Shown here one piece after another: positions 31,766 to 32,593 of a stretch of 32,593 nucleotides of DNA. This stretch comes from Candidatus Rifleibacteriota bacterium (GTDB taxonomy: Bacteria; Muiribacteriota; Ozemobacteria; Ozemobacterales; Ozemobacteraceae), in the NCBI GenBank assembly GCA_012517355.1, contig JAAYVD010000152.1:1-32593 (forward strand), in the 5' to 3' direction. Position 1 is the stretch's first letter, and every line of letters begins with the position of its first letter. The notes under the pieces were generated by a model, which ran no database searches, was not told where the DNA came from, and saw only the letters and a list, made by a program, of their open reading frames with translations. A program made the translations under genes and the position numbers.

Positions 31766-32356
31766 ATGAAGAGAATCAACCGTTCCTGCCTCCTCCCGGT
31801 CCTCGGCCTGACCGCCGTCCTGTGGGCGGGAAGCCCGGCCCCGGCCGTCGCCCAGCAGGTCATCCAACTGAAGGACCAGACGGTCATCCGCGGCCAGGTG
31901 GTCGAAATGACGAACAACACCTACCGCATCAAGACCCCGTCGCTGGGGGAAGTGAAGATCCCCGCCGACCAGGTGATGTCCATCGTCAACGAGTCGGTCG
32001 CGCCGCCCGCCGGTGCCCCCGTCCCCGCCGCCCCCCGTGCCCCCGCCATCCGGGAAGGTCACCGCCCCACCCCCGCGCCGGCTGCCCGCCCGCCCGCCAC
32101 CGGCCGCACCGACGACCTGGGCTCCCAGCAGAAAGAGGTCAACACGCGCGTCCAATCGATGATGATGGACGGCGGTTTCCTCAACAAGGTCACCGGCCTC
32201 GGCGATTCCTCGGAAATGCAGGACATCCTGGGCGACCCCGAGGTGATGAACGCCATCCAGAGCGGCGACTACGAATACCTGATGAAAAACGAGAAGATGC
32301 AGCGCCTGATGGACAGCCAGGACATCCAGGACCTGCTGGGGGACGTCGAACCGTAG
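31766..32356 (+). CDS. Exported protein with Sm-like motif and STI1-like tail
   Basis: 196 residues. Signal peptide ending near PAPAVAQQ (about residue 30). The next 45 residues (IQLKDQTVIRGQVVEMTNNT and VKIPADQVMSIVNE) form a small beta barrel-like motif, also seen at 19859. A Pro/Ala linker (about 78-115) leads to a helical C-terminus: MDGGFLNKVTGLG, LGDPEVMNAIQSGDYEYLM, then MQRLMDSQDIQDLL, resembling the STI1/HOP DP domain. The combination is unusual in an exported protein. Function unknown. No close ribosome site. Confidence 0.75.
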   Translation: MKRINRSCLLPVLGLTAVLWAGSPAPAVAQQVIQLKDQTVIRGQVVEMTNNTYRIKTPSLGEVKIPADQVMSIVNESVAPPAGAPVPAAPRAPAIREGHRPTPAPAARPPATGRTDDLGSQQKEVNTRVQSMMMDGGFLNKVTGLGDSSEMQDILGDPEVMNAIQSGDYEYLMKNEKMQRLMDSQDIQDLLGDVEP

Positions 32357-32418
32357 GCTCCCGCCCCCCTCCCGGCCCCGCCGCCGGAATCACAGACGAG
32401 AGAGACGCGAGAGGAACC

Positions 32419-32593
32419 ATGAAGAGAACCTTGTTGGCCTGGGCGCTGGGTTTGTCCCTGCTTCCCGCCGCCAGCCTGGCCGCGCCCGCGGGCCCCGTGG
32501 CCGCCGACCCCGCCAAGGAACGCCCCACGGCCACGACCAACCTCGGCCAGGCCAAGGCCCTCCCGAAAACGGCCGTGACCCACCATCCCGCCC
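32419..32593 (+). CDS. Exported protein, start only
   Basis: 58 codons are visible before the window ends. A signal peptide (TLLAWALGLSLLPAASLAAPA) is followed by a Pro/Ala/Lys-rich region. GAGAGGAACC immediately precedes the ATG at 32419. It lies 62 bases after the preceding gene on the same strand, probably in one transcript. Identity cannot be judged from this part. Confidence 0.7.
   Translation, partial: MKRTLLAWALGLSLLPAASLAAPAGPVAADPAKERPTATTNLGQAKALPKTAVTHHPA

Overview
This is a GC-rich bacterial chromosome segment. The sequence does not settle the species. A superoxide reductase (desulfoferrodoxin) suggests an anaerobe or microaerophile. Many signal-peptide proteins, a sigma-54 enhancer-binding activator and several unfamiliar secreted proteins suggest a poorly characterised Gram-negative lineage. 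I infer this from gene content only.

Layout. The left edge (1-2239, minus strand) holds two genes of a Wadjet-type (JetABCD/MksBEFG-like) plasmid-defence operon: jetA, then jetB running off the window. Positions 2488-11252 look like ordinary chromosome: a serine hydrolase of the beta-lactamase/PBP fold, a secreted beta-propeller protein, a small membrane protein, an ankyrin-repeat protein, a GFA/CENP-V zinc protein, a secreted unknown and a small zinc-ribbon protein.

From about 11452 to 26357 lies a probable genomic island in the 3' end of a tRNA-Ala(CGC) gene. A displaced copy of the tRNA 3' end sits at 11452-11471, the intact tRNA at 26338-26410, and related CCCCAAAAGTAT repeats lie just inside both ends. 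Its centrepiece is a divergent module. An RtcR-like CARF/sigma-54 activator (17226-18809) faces an operon of a small protein, a DndD-like SMC ATPase, a DndE-HerA fusion ATPase and one or two unknown small proteins (17033 down to 12430). A canonical -24/-12 promoter precedes that operon. No dndA, dndB or dndC is present, so this looks like Dnd-derived ATPase machinery without the phosphorothioation enzymes, under inducible control. A mazEF-type toxin-antitoxin pair and a secreted/membrane gene trio follow.

A four-gene transposon (22494-26137; zinc-ribbon protein, DDE transposase, ExeA/TniB-like ATPase, small protein) with imperfect terminal inverted repeats appears to have broken the island integrase, of which only a short N-terminal stub beside the tRNA is clear.

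To the right of the tRNA (26447-32593) the chromosome resumes: a DUF362-like secreted protein, a purine-rich tandem repeat tract, a thioredoxin-fold lipid-side oxidoreductase candidate, a proline-rich secreted protein, desulfoferrodoxin, a secreted protein with an Sm-like motif and an STI1-like tail, and the start of one more exported protein.
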